Assembly: GCA_964244115.1 (NCBI GenBank)
Contig: CAXTHM010000009.1
Coordinates: 9,290 to 73,289 of the forward strand
Length of the DNA stretch: 64,000 bases
DNA from: CADCWK01 sp964244115
Lineage (GTDB): Bacteria > Chloroflexota > Chloroflexia > Thermomicrobiales > UBA6265
Reading direction: 5' to 3'
Shown here: one piece after another, positions 63,724 to 64,000 of the stretch
Layout of the letters: every line of letters starts with the position of its first letter
Numbering within the stretch: position 1 is the stretch's first letter
Program-made: the position numbers and the translations under genes
The notes under the pieces: model-generated
Seen by the model: the letters and a program-made list of their open reading frames with translations, nothing else
The model's database searches: none
Told to the model about the DNA's origin: nothing

Positions 63724-64000
63724 ATGCCACAGCAGGACCGACTGATCGTCCGCGGCGCCCGGGAGCACAACCTCAAGAACATCGACATCGACATCCCGCG
63801 CGACCGGCTGGTCGTCTTCACCGGCCTCTCCGGCTCGGGCAAGTCGTCGCTCGCCTTCGACACGATCTTCGCCGAGGGTCAGCGCCGGTACGTCGAGTCC
63901 CTCTCCGCCTACGCCCGCCAGTTCCTCGGGCAGATGGACAAGCCCGACCTCGACATGATCGAGGGCCTCTCGCCGGCGATCTCGATCGACCAGAAGGGGA
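63724..64000 (+). CDS. uvrA: Excinuclease ABC subunit A, N-terminus only
   Basis: 92 residues to the window edge. Damage-recognition ATPase of nucleotide-excision repair. IVRGAREHNLKNIDIDIPRD and Walker A GLSGSGKSS at 34-42, then AFDTIFAEGQRRYVESLSAY and ARQFLGQMDKPD, match UvrA residue by residue. AGGGAG lies about 11 bases before ATG 63724. The rest is outside the window. Confidence 0.98.
   Translation, partial: MPQQDRLIVRGAREHNLKNIDIDIPRDRLVVFTGLSGSGKSSLAFDTIFAEGQRRYVESLSAYARQFLGQMDKPDLDMIEGLSPAISIDQKG

Overview
The window is GC-rich, chromosome-like bacterial DNA. The gene set and style point to a Chloroflexota bacterium, probably near Thermomicrobia/Sphaerobacter. The clues are twin-arginine-exported proteins with Thr/Pro/Gly linkers, a T-box valS leader, a tilS-hpt-ftsH block, a pcrA-dgt-dnaG block, stand-alone gatB and many GTG starts. 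This is inferred by reading; no search was run.

Layout. 1-5.6 kb: end of a membrane protein, tRNA-Arg, a GNAT gene broken by a stop codon, cinA, ybeY-yqeY-HIT, mutM and an exported ferritin-like protein. 6.4-9.8 kb: a sugar-type ABC importer (binding protein and two permeases, no ATPase). 9.9-12.8 kb: a metallo-beta-lactamase hydrolase with a zinc alcohol dehydrogenase of the mycothiol/formaldehyde type, then a D-2-hydroxyacid dehydrogenase. 13.5-18.2 kb: tRNAs flanking tilS-hpt-ftsH. 18.3-25.7 kb: pcrA-dgt-dnaG, then selA and tRNA-Pro. 25.9-32.6 kb: tRNA-Arg, an MshA-like glycosyltransferase, a small hypothetical gene, a TPP riboswitch with thiD-smORF-thiE, an alkyltransferase-like gene and an M14 peptidase. 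32.8-45.3 kb: secA, an unusual pair of helical-protein genes, mnmG with a phosphoesterase, a UspA-TrkA-TrkA cassette, an exported Cys-rich protein and glutamate dehydrogenase. 45.4-52.5 kb: a candidate SRP RNA, gatB, nuoG-like and nuoI-like genes and fumC. 53-64 kb: nfo, an ArsC/Spx-like gene, a GT2 glycosyltransferase, a DegS/NarL-type two-component pair, mutL (with a 10-N assembly gap), an AAG-type glycosylase, valS under a T-box, and the start of uvrA.

Themes. DNA repair is heavily represented (mutM, mutL, nfo, AAG-type glycosylase, alkyltransferase-like protein, pcrA, uvrA). Several genes are translationally coupled by ATGA or GTGA overlaps. A dispersed palindromic repeat family, roughly GCCCCCTCTCCATC paired with GATGGAGAGGGG, fills several intergenic gaps in both orientations and often sits where a terminator is expected.

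Most interesting leads. (1) A mycothiol-type formaldehyde dehydrogenase and hydrolase operon, with an MshA-like glycosyltransferase in the same window. (2) The coupled pair of a 78-residue repeat protein and a 557-residue amphipathic-helix protein. (3) A nuoG-like gene that keeps all its Fe-S ligands but has no Cys/Sec at the molybdenum position. (4) The dispersed repeat family. (5) A 52-codon ORF coupled on both sides between thiD and thiE. (6) A phased direct repeat around the promoter of the ArsC-like gene.
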